Notes: a model not told the origin generated them from the sequence alone. A stretch of 6,351 nt of DNA from Rhodospirillaceae bacterium (GCA_002732845.1 NVSZ01000092.1:1261-7611); one strand, 5' to 3'. Numbered from the stretch's first letter, positions 1 to 6,351 are shown. Translations and numbers: made by a program.

Positions 1-27
1 GAGATTAATGAGCTGAGGAACCATATC

Positions 28-1140
28 ATGGGATGGATTCATAAACGAGAAAGAAAGAAGGGTACTGTCTATCGTGCCGTGGTGCGCATGAAAGGTTTTC
101 CGCAACAACAAAAGACCTTTTCGCGCCTTACCGATGCCAAAATGTGGGTACAGCAAACCGAAGTGGCTATTCGCAAGGGGGAGTTTCATAACGTCGTAAA
201 GGCTGCGGCTGGCAACACTCTGACTATGGTGATTGAGCGCTATCGGCGCGACATTCTTCCCCATCGAGCCGCTAGTACTAGGCGGGCGGCACAAACCTAT
301 TTGAATTACTGGGACGAAGCGCTTGGAAAGTACGCCCTCGCCTATATCGAACCAGAAATGATCAACAAAAAGTTGGATGAACTTGAAAAAGCGGGCGATA
401 CGCGACGCAAGCCCGTAAAGGGTGGCGGAAAGCCAAAACCGAAAAGCCGTAGGACGATAAAGCATTATCGAGACATGCTGGCCGCGCTTTTAAATCAAGC
501 CCAAACGTGGGGCTGGACGGCACAGAACCCCATGGACGGTGTGAACAAAATCACCAAAATTCGCAATGACCGCACCCGTTATCTTTCCGATGATGAGAGA
601 ACGGCGCTGCTTGAAGCTTGCCAAGGCAGCGACAATGATCAGCTCTACGCCATTGTCGCCTTTGCGCTATCTACTGGCTCACGCAAGGGAGAGGCTTTGG
701 GGCTAACGATGGATGATCTTGACTTGGAACGTGGCCTCGCCATTTTCCGCAACACTAAGAACGGTGACACCCGTTCCGTGCCCGTTGTAGGCCACCTAAA
801 AGAGGTTCTTATTGAGCATGTTGAAAAGATAAATGCGCGTTACAAAACCATGAAACCTAAACCGCCCAAGCGGTGGGTTTTCCCGCGCTTGGATGGGCAA
901 CTGCCAATAGACATTCGCAAGGCTTGGGAGAATGCAAGAGACGCTGCGGAACTGGTCGATTTCCGTTTCCATGATCTGAGGCATTCCACGGCCAGCTATC
1001 TGGCAATGAATGGGGCGAGCCAATTAGAAATAGCCGAAGTGCTCGGGCATCGAACTTTGCAAATGGTCAAGCGATACGCGCACCTCTCCGAGAGCCACGT
1101 CAAAAGCCTCATGGAAGACGTGAATAAGAAGATGTTTTGA
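28..1140 (+). CDS. Tyrosine recombinase / phage-type integrase
   Basis: Site-specific recombinase of the tyrosine family, expected to cut and rejoin attachment sites and so integrate or excise the element. The 370-residue protein has the usual integrase length. Residues 1-55 look like a basic arm-type DNA-binding domain, about 62-170 form the SAM-like core-binding domain with a Lys/Arg-rich insert near 125-142, and 185-365 form the catalytic domain. The full catalytic set is visible: R219 in TGSRKGE, the beta-hairpin lysine K244, H315 and R318 in HDLRH, H341 in LGHR, and the nucleophile Y350 in KRYAHL. The ATG start is supported by GAGGAA at 15-20 with a 7-nt spacer. The gene ends 24 nt from the convergent Fic gene, with no hairpin terminator visible between them. 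No attachment site can be recognised in the 27 upstream bases. The family call is secure; the integration target is unknown. Confidence 0.95.
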   Translation: MGWIHKRERKKGTVYRAVVRMKGFPQQQKTFSRLTDAKMWVQQTEVAIRKGEFHNVVKAAAGNTLTMVIERYRRDILPHRAASTRRAAQTYLNYWDEALGKYALAYIEPEMINKKLDELEKAGDTRRKPVKGGGKPKPKSRRTIKHYRDMLAALLNQAQTWGWTAQNPMDGVNKITKIRNDRTRYLSDDERTALLEACQGSDNDQLYAIVAFALSTGSRKGEALGLTMDDLDLERGLAIFRNTKNGDTRSVPVVGHLKEVLIEHVEKINARYKTMKPKPPKRWVFPRLDGQLPIDIRKAWENARDAAELVDFRFHDLRHSTASYLAMNGASQLEIAEVLGHRTLQMVKRYAHLSESHVKSLMEDVNKKMF

Positions 1141-1164
1141 TATAATTTAGTTCTCACCATCTCG

Positions 1165-2301
1165 TCATACACGCGCTGTTGACAAAGAAAGATTGTCTTC
1201 TCCGATATTCAGCCAGTATCGTGTATGGCGTCTCTCTCCTGTGCGGGTAAATGCCCCCTTTTCAACGAGGTCATGCAGGTCTCTGGTGGCCGTAGCACGC
1301 GACGTGCCTGTGATAATAATATAATTTTCAGCACTTAGGCCGCCTCTAAATCCTTCCAAACCTTCTCGGAACATGCGTGAAATTACTTTCTCCTGCCGCT
1401 CATTAATTTGCCCCCTCAAACGGTCATAAAGTTTGGTTTTGGCAATCAAAAAATCAATCAAGCGGAGCGAGTAATCCTGCGCCTCCAGTAAGGTGTTTCC
1501 GAAATACTGAAGCCAGCGCGTAATTTCCATATCCTTATTATTAAGTTCTAGATTTTGATAATATGCCTTTCTGGCACTTTGAATCGTTTGAGACAGCGCG
1601 ATTAAGGTTGGCTGCCCCAAAGATTGCGATAATGCTTTTTCTGAAATGGCACGACCTACGCGGCCATTTCCATCTTCAAACGGGTGAATACAGACAAAGT
1701 AAAGATGTGCAATTCCCGCACGGGTGAGTGACGGAAGTGGGTTTTTGCCGTCCGCTGCGGTGTCGTTGAACCAGTCAATAAACCGACTCATATCATCATC
1801 CATGCGGCTCGATGGTGGTGCCTCAAAATGGATATTGGGGGCGTATGTCGCCCCTGAGACGACCTGCATTGGCTCTTCATGGGTTCGATAGCGGCCTATA
1901 TCGGACAAATCATTGCGGCCTTTCGTCAGCATTTTATGCCAACTAAAGAGCTTTTTATGAGACAGCGGGGCGGCAGATGTCTGGTATAGATCAACCATCA
2001 TTTGGGCAATTCCCTGCTCGGCGGGGGGAACTTTGCGATTGTCGGCATCAAGGCCAAAATTGCGTCTAACCGAAGATTGCACAGAGTCTCGGTTGAGAAT
2101 TTCCCCTTCGATTTCCGATGTTTTGACAGCCTCAACACTAATTAACTCAACTGTAAGGGTCGCCTTATCATCGTCATGCATATGCTTGAGCGCACCCGAA
2201 AGCACACCCGCTTGATGCAAAAATCGGGTCTCCAGATTATTTAGCGCAGAGGCATCCCAACTAAAGTCAGGCCAATCACTAAGTTGCCAATTCCATTTCA
2301 T
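1165..2301 (-). CDS. Fic family protein (DUF4172-type N-terminus, C-terminal winged helix)
   Basis: Fic enzymes usually transfer AMP from ATP to a hydroxyl side chain of a target protein; the target here is unknown. The 378-residue protein starts with a Trp-rich segment typical of DUF4172-type Fic proteins (residues 2-15, WNWQLSDWPDFSW). An inhibitory alpha-helix motif [S/T]xxxE[G/N] is at T61-G66 (TSEIEG), placing it among Fic proteins whose inhibitory helix is N-terminal and in the same chain. The flap that docks targets is at about 146-163. The catalytic motif is intact at H206-R217, HPFEDGNGRVGR, with base H206 and phosphate-binding GNGR. Residues about 300-365 form a winged helix (recognition helix near TSRATATRDL, wing ending RHTRYWL). 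The ATG at 2301 follows an AAGGTGG ribosome site at 2311-2317 with a 9-nt spacer. Because the inhibitory motif is in the same chain, no separate antitoxin is needed. An inverted repeat over the start suggests self-regulation. Confidence 0.93.
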   Translation of the reverse strand: MKWNWQLSDWPDFSWDASALNNLETRFLHQAGVLSGALKHMHDDDKATLTVELISVEAVKTSEIEGEILNRDSVQSSVRRNFGLDADNRKVPPAEQGIAQMMVDLYQTSAAPLSHKKLFSWHKMLTKGRNDLSDIGRYRTHEEPMQVVSGATYAPNIHFEAPPSSRMDDDMSRFIDWFNDTAADGKNPLPSLTRAGIAHLYFVCIHPFEDGNGRVGRAISEKALSQSLGQPTLIALSQTIQSARKAYYQNLELNNKDMEITRWLQYFGNTLLEAQDYSLRLIDFLIAKTKLYDRLRGQINERQEKVISRMFREGLEGFRGGLSAENYIIITGTSRATATRDLHDLVEKGAFTRTGERRHTRYWLNIGEDNLSLSTARV

Positions 2302-2330
2302 GAGTTATAGCCACCTTTTCTATAACTCAT
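2300..2330. promoter_or_regulatory. Perfect 11-bp inverted repeat over the Fic start codon and ribosome site
   Basis: ATGAGTTATAG at 2300-2310 is the exact reverse complement of CTATAACTCAT at 2320-2330, separated by a 9-bp spacer (2311-2319). On the minus strand the spacer holds the Shine-Dalgarno AAGGTGG, and the proximal arm includes the first two bases of the Fic ATG. This could be a DNA operator for a dimeric winged-helix protein, most simply the Fic protein itself. It could also be an mRNA hairpin with its ribosome site in the loop. The repeat is directly visible; the role is inferred. Confidence 0.7.
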
Positions 2331-2344
2331 AATAACCCACTTTT

Positions 2345-2355
2345 ATGAGCTATGG
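2345..2355. promoter_or_regulatory. Third, degenerate half-site of the Fic operator-like repeat
   Basis: ATGAGCTATGG matches the ATGAGTTATAG arm at 9 of 11 positions. It is centred 25 bp upstream of the distal arm (2320-2330) and is inverted relative to it. A CCACTTTT stretch at 2337-2344 precedes it and resembles the CCACCTTTT spacer of the main repeat. A short flanking pair, AATAACC (2331-2337) and GGTTATT (2358-2364), adds further symmetry. The site probably belongs to one multi-site operator covering the Fic promoter. I could not place -35 and -10 boxes here with confidence. Confidence 0.45.
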
Positions 2356-2435
2356 AAGGTTATTCTATACCTCACCAACAAGGCCGCCGCGCCAACCTAC
2401 TTAAACATCGAGGCGTTTTGAAGCTCTGGATTGAA

Positions 2436-3389
2436 TTACAACGTGGATACATATTTGCGTATCTCACCAATAACCTTTTCAAAGTCAGGCTGGCCGCTGT
2501 AGTAAAGCGCTTCCTTGCCTTCATATTCTTTTTTGAACACCTGAAAGTCTTTTGTATCAGCCAATAGGAATGCCTGATTTTCGGCTATCGGAATTGCTAA
2601 ATCGGTCTTGGGGAACCGCTTTTCCTTATGCGCTTGATACCCATCCGTTCCGATGAACTTCAGCACACTTTTCTCCTGCAAGAGGCAATATACGTCATAG
2701 TAATGGCGCATGAAGTTTTCTGGGAACGCACCACCCACTTTGTAATTACGGTATTTCGTTGCAATCGTTTGTAGCTTCTCAACAAAGGTATACCCCGCCT
2801 CGTAACACAGAACGCCTTTTGCCCGATTATCAATCACCTCAACGCCCTGCTCTACTGCATGGTCATATGCCCACGAACTTATATCGATTGGCGCATTCGG
2901 GGCGACATCATCAAACCCGAGCTCTAACAAGACACCTTCTTTTGCAGCAGGGTTTGTTTGGAATTGCGTTTCATAGGTTAAGCGAATGCCACCGCTCCTA
3001 TAGTAACGCTCATCATCGAAATCCGTACTCCTAGAAGCTTCAGTACCGACAATTGAAATCTCTTTAGCCAAGGAATCGTAATATTCCTTACGCGCCTCAA
3101 CATGCTGTGACTTATTATGATTTTTGCCTGTTTTTAGCTCAAGGTCGGCAGGCGGCGTGATGTGAATATCTATATCCTCGGAAAACCGATCAATGATTTT
3201 GTAGCCCTTAGACAGCGAAGTGCCACCTTTTAACTGGAAGTCATAACCAGCTTGCTGCAAGCCAAATAGGCAATGCATGATCCAATAATCTTTCTCAGCC
3301 AGATATGGGTCAATCTCAAGTTGGCGCGCAATAATGCTAATCAATTCTTTGAATTCAGAATGCTGATGTAGGAAAATACTATCCGACAT
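2436..3389 (-). CDS. AbiEii/AbiGii-type nucleotidyltransferase (toxin of an AbiE-like module)
   Basis: Nucleotidyltransferase of the AbiEii/AbiGii family (formerly DUF1814), the toxin half of AbiE-type toxin-antitoxin and abortive infection modules. Some family members modify tRNA acceptor ends; the substrate of this one is unknown. Numbered from the chosen ATG (317 residues), the family motifs are all present: GGTSLSK at 55-61, RFSEDIDIHI at 68-77 with the metal-binding pair D72/D74, LLELG at 154-158, FVEKLQTIATK at 202-212 with K205, and RHYYDVYCL at 228-236. The fold therefore looks catalytically intact. The longest frame begins at a TTG at 3395, but ATG at 3389 is preferred as the standard start; it overlaps the upstream AbiEi-like gene by 11 nt. 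The ribosome site is weak (AGAG about 8 nt upstream), so translation is probably coupled to the upstream gene. The gene ends 134 nt before the Fic gene on the same strand. Confidence 0.92.
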   Translation of the reverse strand: MSDSIFLHQHSEFKELISIIARQLEIDPYLAEKDYWIMHCLFGLQQAGYDFQLKGGTSLSKGYKIIDRFSEDIDIHITPPADLELKTGKNHNKSQHVEARKEYYDSLAKEISIVGTEASRSTDFDDERYYRSGGIRLTYETQFQTNPAAKEGVLLELGFDDVAPNAPIDISSWAYDHAVEQGVEVIDNRAKGVLCYEAGYTFVEKLQTIATKYRNYKVGGAFPENFMRHYYDVYCLLQEKSVLKFIGTDGYQAHKEKRFPKTDLAIPIAENQAFLLADTKDFQVFKKEYEGKEALYYSGQPDFEKVIGEIRKYVSTL

Positions 3390-3975
3390 TGGCAAGGCTC
3401 TGATCTTCTAAAAATTCATCAAAGAACTTCTGGGTTCTTACTTTCCCGTATGCCTTTGCGGCTTTCATGACCTTATGACTATTCATCGAAAATATTTTAA
3501 GCATCAAAAGATTTTTCAACTTGTCCTTATTTTCAGCCAGCAAGTTCAAGTTATTTACGAGATCAACAAGCATGAACTCATCGCTCATTTTCTTAGGGAA
3601 TTTTCTATTTTTCAGAAAGTAATACTGCTGACCATTTATCTTCATACGGCCATCACGCTTGTGATTATAAACGAGTTTCTCATTATATAGCTGGGTCGTC
3701 CCAACACCCATCGAATTATATGCATTCAAAGAGACAACAAGAAAATCCGTATCCTTCAAAAATGCCTCAACCAACTTATTTTCATCGGGAGGCACAGACC
3801 CAAAGGTAGATTTTTTAGGCCGATAATAAACACCAGTTTCTAATTTTTGTAACTCACCTAAATTAACAAGCTGTTTTAAATGACGATCAACGGCACTAGA
3901 AAACTCGGCAAGCTGCGCTCGCCGATAAACCTGACCGGGTCTCAAATGTTTTCTTAATTTATCTAGTGCATTCAT
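3379..3975 (-). CDS. AbiEi-like antitoxin / DUF6088-type winged-helix protein
   Basis: First gene of the AbiE-like pair and the likely antitoxin and autorepressor of the AbiEii-type toxin. In studied AbiE systems the AbiEi partner represses the operon through an N-terminal winged helix. Here (198 residues from the ATG) residues 1-52 have that layout: a basic start, a helix pair across RRAQLAEFSSAVDRHLKQL, and a wing ending GVYYRP (48-53). Residues 60-198 resemble the DUF6088/AbiEi_4 C-terminal region, with SLNAYNSMGVGTTQ at 82-95 as the most recognisable stretch. The longest frame begins at GTG 3978, but ATG 3975 is preferred because AAGGAG at 3984-3989 lies 8 nt upstream. The stop overlaps the toxin gene, a typical antitoxin-toxin arrangement. 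The gene is strikingly AT-rich compared with the integrase. The antitoxin role is inferred from family and position. Confidence 0.85.
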   Translation of the reverse strand: MNALDKLRKHLRPGQVYRRAQLAEFSSAVDRHLKQLVNLGELQKLETGVYYRPKKSTFGSVPPDENKLVEAFLKDTDFLVVSLNAYNSMGVGTTQLYNEKLVYNHKRDGRMKINGQQYYFLKNRKFPKKMSDEFMLVDLVNNLNLLAENKDKLKNLLMLKIFSMNSHKVMKAAKAYGKVRTQKFFDEFLEDQSLANVG

Positions 3976-4000
3976 CACTTAAACTCCTTCTTACACTACT

Positions 4001-4029
4001 ATCATGGTGATTCAGGTGCACTTTGTCAA
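4001..4029 (-). promoter_or_regulatory. Sigma-70-type promoter of the AbiE-like operon
   Basis: Read on the minus strand, a consensus -35 box TTGACA (4024-4029) is followed by a 17-bp spacer and CATGAT (4001-4006), which matches 4 of 6 positions of the -10 consensus. Transcription would begin near 3993-3996, giving a leader of about 20 nt that carries the AAGGAG ribosome site of the AbiEi-like gene. Small symmetric elements lie in and beside it, a GTGCAC palindrome and TTGTTGACAA, which could be part of an operator, but they are too short to call. Confidence 0.65.
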
Positions 4030-4189
4030 CAATTTGGACTAAAATTCATGCAAAACTACCTCTACAAATTAATTTAAATCCCCTACATCCCTCAAAAAAA
4101 CTTATCAATGATGTAAATAAAAGGTATTTTGATATATATATTCTTAGGCCTCCTTCTTCGTTTTCCAAACCCCTGACCTAGGAGATTCC
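4030..4189. other. AT-rich divergent intergenic region between the AbiE-like operon and the HTH gene
   Basis: These 160 bases lie between two divergently transcribed genes and contain no open frame I can support. They are very AT-rich, with a 10-bp palindrome AAATTAATTT at 4066-4075 and an alternating GATATATATA run at 4131-4140. TATATT at 4137-4142 could be a -10 box for the rightward HTH gene, but no good -35 box sits at the right distance, so no promoter is called. The ribosome site of the HTH gene, AGGAG at 4180-4184, closes the region. Confidence 0.5.
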
Positions 4190-4411
4190 ATGGTCAATTA
4201 TGAGGAACTTCGGACGGTGAAACAAATGGCCTCCGAAGCGGTCTTTCTGACCGAGAGCAAATTGCGTTGGTGGATTTTCCACGCGGAAACAAATGGAATG
4301 TCAGCTGCGCTGATCAAGGTGGGTGGTCGTGTCTACATCGACCCCGACCAATTTAATAAGTGGCTTGAGGGGCAACGCATGTCCCCAGCGGTTTCTGTTG
4401 ATGCCGCCTAA
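4190..4411 (+). CDS. Small Xis/AlpA-like helix-turn-helix DNA-binding protein
   Basis: A 73-residue protein resembling small winged-HTH proteins found near integrases in Pseudomonadota. Residues 8-30 (RTVKQMASEAVFLTESKLRWWIF) give the helix-turn-helix, with the aromatic LRWWIF typical of the group. Residues 40-61 (ALIKVGGRVYIDPDQFNKWLEG) give the wing and last helix seen in excisionase/MerR-like domains, where a basic strand is followed by an acidic D-x-D-x-F-x-x-W-L helix. The tail is low in complexity. The ATG is well supported by AGGAG at 4180-4184 with a 5-nt spacer, and the gene is followed 20 nt downstream by a strong terminator, so it is monocistronic. It shares the integrase strand, which suits a recombination directionality factor or element regulator; a plain transcription factor is equally possible. 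The DNA-binding fold is more certain than the role. Confidence 0.8.
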   Translation: MVNYEELRTVKQMASEAVFLTESKLRWWIFHAETNGMSAALIKVGGRVYIDPDQFNKWLEGQRMSPAVSVDAA

Positions 4412-4430
4412 TCAGCCCTTTTGACCTACA

Positions 4431-4458
4431 AAAGCCCCGCTTCGGCGGGGCTTTTTTT
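4431..4458 (+). terminator. Intrinsic terminator after the HTH gene, probably bidirectional
   Basis: AAAGCCCCGC at 4431-4440 pairs perfectly with GCGGGGCTTT at 4445-4454 around a TTCG loop (4441-4444), forming the very stable cUUCGg tetraloop. A run of seven T (4452-4458) completes a classic rho-independent terminator on the plus strand. On the minus strand the same stem is followed by TTTTG, so it may also stop the helicase transcript, which ends at 4478 and converges on it. Confidence 0.95.
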
Positions 4459-4477
4459 ATAAGTAGACATGTATTGC

Positions 4478-6351
4478 TTATAAAAGGCAGCGTCTTACCT
4501 CATCCGCACACACCTTTGGCAACAATTCTCCTTCGCTTAGCAGCCTTAAAATATGTGGAATAAGGTCGCTCGCCCTCTCCACCTTGACCGCACCGAGCCT
4601 TGCGGAAATTTCAACTGCGGACATCCGTGACAAACCAAGGGATATTAAATTCAGCTGAACAGGATCGTTAGCTCCAACCTCCAAAAACAAAGGCAAGTGT
4701 TCAGGTATCTTCTCTACAAGGGAGGGCTGTTTTTGATCTATACAGGCTTGTCGAAAAATATTGTTGTAGCAGTTAATGTGCTTAACCGTTTTAAATCGGA
4801 TTGTAGTTTCAATTTGCCCCAAAAAGGTTCGAATTAATGTATTAATTTTTTCAATGGTATCTTTTTTAATTTCTGGACTTCTTTTTATGTACGCATTTAA
4901 CATCTGATTCAAAGGCGTTCCTCTCATCCAATCCAAAGAAGTAAATACTATCGCCCATGCATACTTAGTACGAATGACAGGGTCCATATCTGGTGAATCG
5001 AGTATGAGCAGAATTTTCTCCATAATCTTGTGGAATTGTTGTTTATCATCTGATGCAAATAAAACTGGTGGCAGCAACCAGTCATCAAGATTTTGAACGC
5101 CTAGGAAAAATGCATATAATGCTTGTTGTTTTGCTGGAGATACACCAACATTCTTTCTAACTATTTCTACTGGTAACATAATCTCTTTGTTGATATTTAC
5201 AGCAGTAGATTTTAACTCATCCAATACACTTTGATTGATATCAGGCAGCCAAGAAAGCTCACTTTTAAAATCGCGCCCCGCATTCGCGAGGTCATATATA
5301 AAGCTTGCCGCTTCTTCGATGCCATTTTGGGCATTTTTGTCTGCGTTTAAAATATGCTCAATTAACTCCGGTCTATGATCTACAATTACCGTCTGAGCTG
5401 CCGGAACAACATCTGAAAGACGGTCAAAATTAAGGTACTGATCTTCCCAGTTCTCTTTGTATAGAGGCTGCTTAAGTAAAAAAACGTTCCCTTCAAAATC
5501 CTTATATAAACGTCCTGCTCGCCCTACGATATTCCAAAAGCTAGACGCTGGAATACTATTGTGTTTTTTAGTGTCTTGATCTTGGACTTTAGGGTCTAAA
5601 ATAAATAGATTTTGCGCTGGCAAGTTCACCCCTTGGGCCAACGTGCTTGTACATATCATGAAATCCAGTTTTTTATCTCGAAAGAGTGTTTCAACCGTGT
5701 CCCTTATCAAGGACGGCATTTTTCCGTAGTGGATTCCAATTTTGTATTTCAAGGCATTAGATAATAAAAAGTCTTTGTGAACCGATGTTTGAATATATGT
5801 AGCAATATCGTCAAGGTCACTGGTTGGAGGCTCAGCACCAATCATCTTCATTAATTCAGTTGCAACGGAATCGGCAGCTGCCGGCCCATCCACATAAATG
5901 ATACTTCTTTTGCCGCCACCTAAGTGATGCGCGCAATAGGCAAGAAAATAAGCTTTAGATGTATTTTTCCATTTTTCATCTAGTTTGAAATGATCAAATA
6001 CGGGAACTCGTTTCCCCTTCTCGTCGTGTAAATATATTTTTAATGTCCCCGGTTTACCTTTGACTGGCTCCGTAATAAGTAAGTTTTGGGTAACGGGGCT
6101 GATTTCGGTAAGATAACTTTCATGGTCAAAATCACTCCCCGTTTTTAAAATAGCGCTGAAGATATCTGGGTTTGATATCACGGGAGAGCAGAAGACATAC
6201 TTTCCGACTACAAAATCATACTTAAGCCAATTCAAGGCTTGATGAAGAAGGATGCCGCGCGCTCTTTCAGAGATTTGCTGAGCTTCATCGACGATAACAT
6301 AATCAATTTTTGCTAACTTCTTTTTCTTAACATTTGCTAAAAAACTCAATA
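4478..6351 (-). CDS. SF2 Ski2/Hel308-like DEAD/DEAH-box helicase, C-terminal part (N-terminus off window)
   Basis: ATP-driven nucleic acid helicase or translocase of superfamily 2, cut by the right edge. The first codon that could be taken as a start (6349) is TTG inside an open frame, so the protein continues beyond the window and the Walker A motif is not visible. In the 623 visible residues, the Walker B motif VIVDEAQ is at 18-24, a motif III position reads CSPVISN (54-60) rather than the usual SAT, motif IV is near RSIIYVDG (148-155), motif V is CTSTLAQGVNLPA (233-245) and motif VI is NIVGRAGR (273-280). This layout is Ski2/Hel308-like. Residues about 300-623 are a long, mostly helical C-terminal extension I do not recognise. 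The gene ends in TAA at 4478-4480, 20 nt from the shared terminator. Its AT-rich composition and island setting suggest a defence helicase, such as a Hachiman HamB-type protein, but that is inference. Confidence 0.88.
   Translation of the reverse strand, partial: LSFLANVKKKKLAKIDYVIVDEAQQISERARGILLHQALNWLKYDFVVGKYVFCSPVISNPDIFSAILKTGSDFDHESYLTEISPVTQNLLITEPVKGKPGTLKIYLHDEKGKRVPVFDHFKLDEKWKNTSKAYFLAYCAHHLGGGKRSIIYVDGPAAADSVATELMKMIGAEPPTSDLDDIATYIQTSVHKDFLLSNALKYKIGIHYGKMPSLIRDTVETLFRDKKLDFMICTSTLAQGVNLPAQNLFILDPKVQDQDTKKHNSIPASSFWNIVGRAGRLYKDFEGNVFLLKQPLYKENWEDQYLNFDRLSDVVPAAQTVIVDHRPELIEHILNADKNAQNGIEEAASFIYDLANAGRDFKSELSWLPDINQSVLDELKSTAVNINKEIMLPVEIVRKNVGVSPAKQQALYAFFLGVQNLDDWLLPPVLFASDDKQQFHKIMEKILLILDSPDMDPVIRTKYAWAIVFTSLDWMRGTPLNQMLNAYIKRSPEIKKDTIEKINTLIRTFLGQIETTIRFKTVKHINCYNNIFRQACIDQKQPSLVEKIPEHLPLFLEVGANDPVQLNLISLGLSRMSAVEISARLGAVKVERASDLIPHILRLLSEGELLPKVCADEVRRCLL

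Noticed and set aside
796..1023. Leftward 75-codon frame inside the integrase
   Set aside because: It is antisense to the catalytic domain of the integrase and shows no family features.
1141..1164. Terminator or attachment site in the gap between integrase and Fic
   Set aside because: The 24-nt gap has no hairpin, no T-run in either direction and no visible repeat elsewhere in the window.
2352..2567. Rightward 71-codon open frame between and overlapping the Fic and AbiEii-type genes
   Set aside because: More than half of it is antisense to the well-supported AbiEii-type gene, it has no recognisable domain, and its ATG lies inside the third operator half-site with no good ribosome site.
2759..3034. 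Rightward 91-codon frame antisense to the AbiEii-type gene
   Set aside because: It lies wholly within a gene with clear motifs, has an unusual His/Arg/Pro-rich composition and no ribosome site of note, so it is a shadow frame.
4150..4184. CTCCT at 4150-4154 sequestering the AGGAG ribosome site of the HTH gene
   Set aside because: Only five pairs with a 25-nt loop, not extendable on the inner side; too weak to call a regulatory hairpin.
6349..6351. Start codon of the helicase at 6349
   Set aside because: The codon is TTG inside a frame that stays open to the window edge, and it lies directly before the Walker B region, so the Walker A part must lie outside the window.

Overview
This window reads as a piece of an integrase-bearing accessory island in a Gram-negative bacterium. 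The phylum Pseudomonadota (alpha or gamma class) is the most likely host. The clues are the short HTH family at 4190, a Shine-Dalgarno motif ahead of most genes, and the cUUCGg terminator; the sequence alone does not settle a genus. By eye, the integrase and small HTH gene have moderate GC, while the AbiEi-like and helicase genes are clearly more AT-rich, which fits acquired cargo.

Layout from left to right: a complete tyrosine recombinase (28-1140, +) with all catalytic residues visible; a convergent Fic-family AMPylator-type gene (1165-2301, -) with an inhibitory motif, an intact FIC motif and a C-terminal winged helix; a two-gene AbiE-type module (AbiEii-like nucleotidyltransferase 2436-3389 and AbiEi-like protein 3379-3975, both -) with an 11-nt overlap and a good sigma-70-type promoter; a 214-nt AT-rich intergenic stretch; a 73-codon Xis/AlpA-like DNA-binding gene (4190-4411, +) followed by a textbook terminator (4431-4458); and the C-terminal part of an SF2 Ski2/Hel308-like helicase (4478-6351, -) whose N-terminus lies beyond the right edge. 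No gene-free stretch exceeds 300 bases, and I see no tRNA, rRNA, CRISPR array or insertion sequence.

How the parts may work together: the integrase and the small HTH protein (possible recombination directionality factor) are the mobility part. Between them, in reversed orientation, sit two toxin-type modules, Fic and AbiE. These families are associated with plasmid or island stabilisation and phage abortive infection. The helicase to the right is a plausible effector of another defence system. A Hachiman HamB-type helicase is one candidate, but its partner gene would lie outside the window, so the system is not identified here. The most unusual local signal is an 11-bp perfect inverted repeat that covers the start codon of the Fic gene and places its Shine-Dalgarno in the loop, with a third degenerate half-site upstream. 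This suggests autoregulation by the Fic protein's own winged helix.
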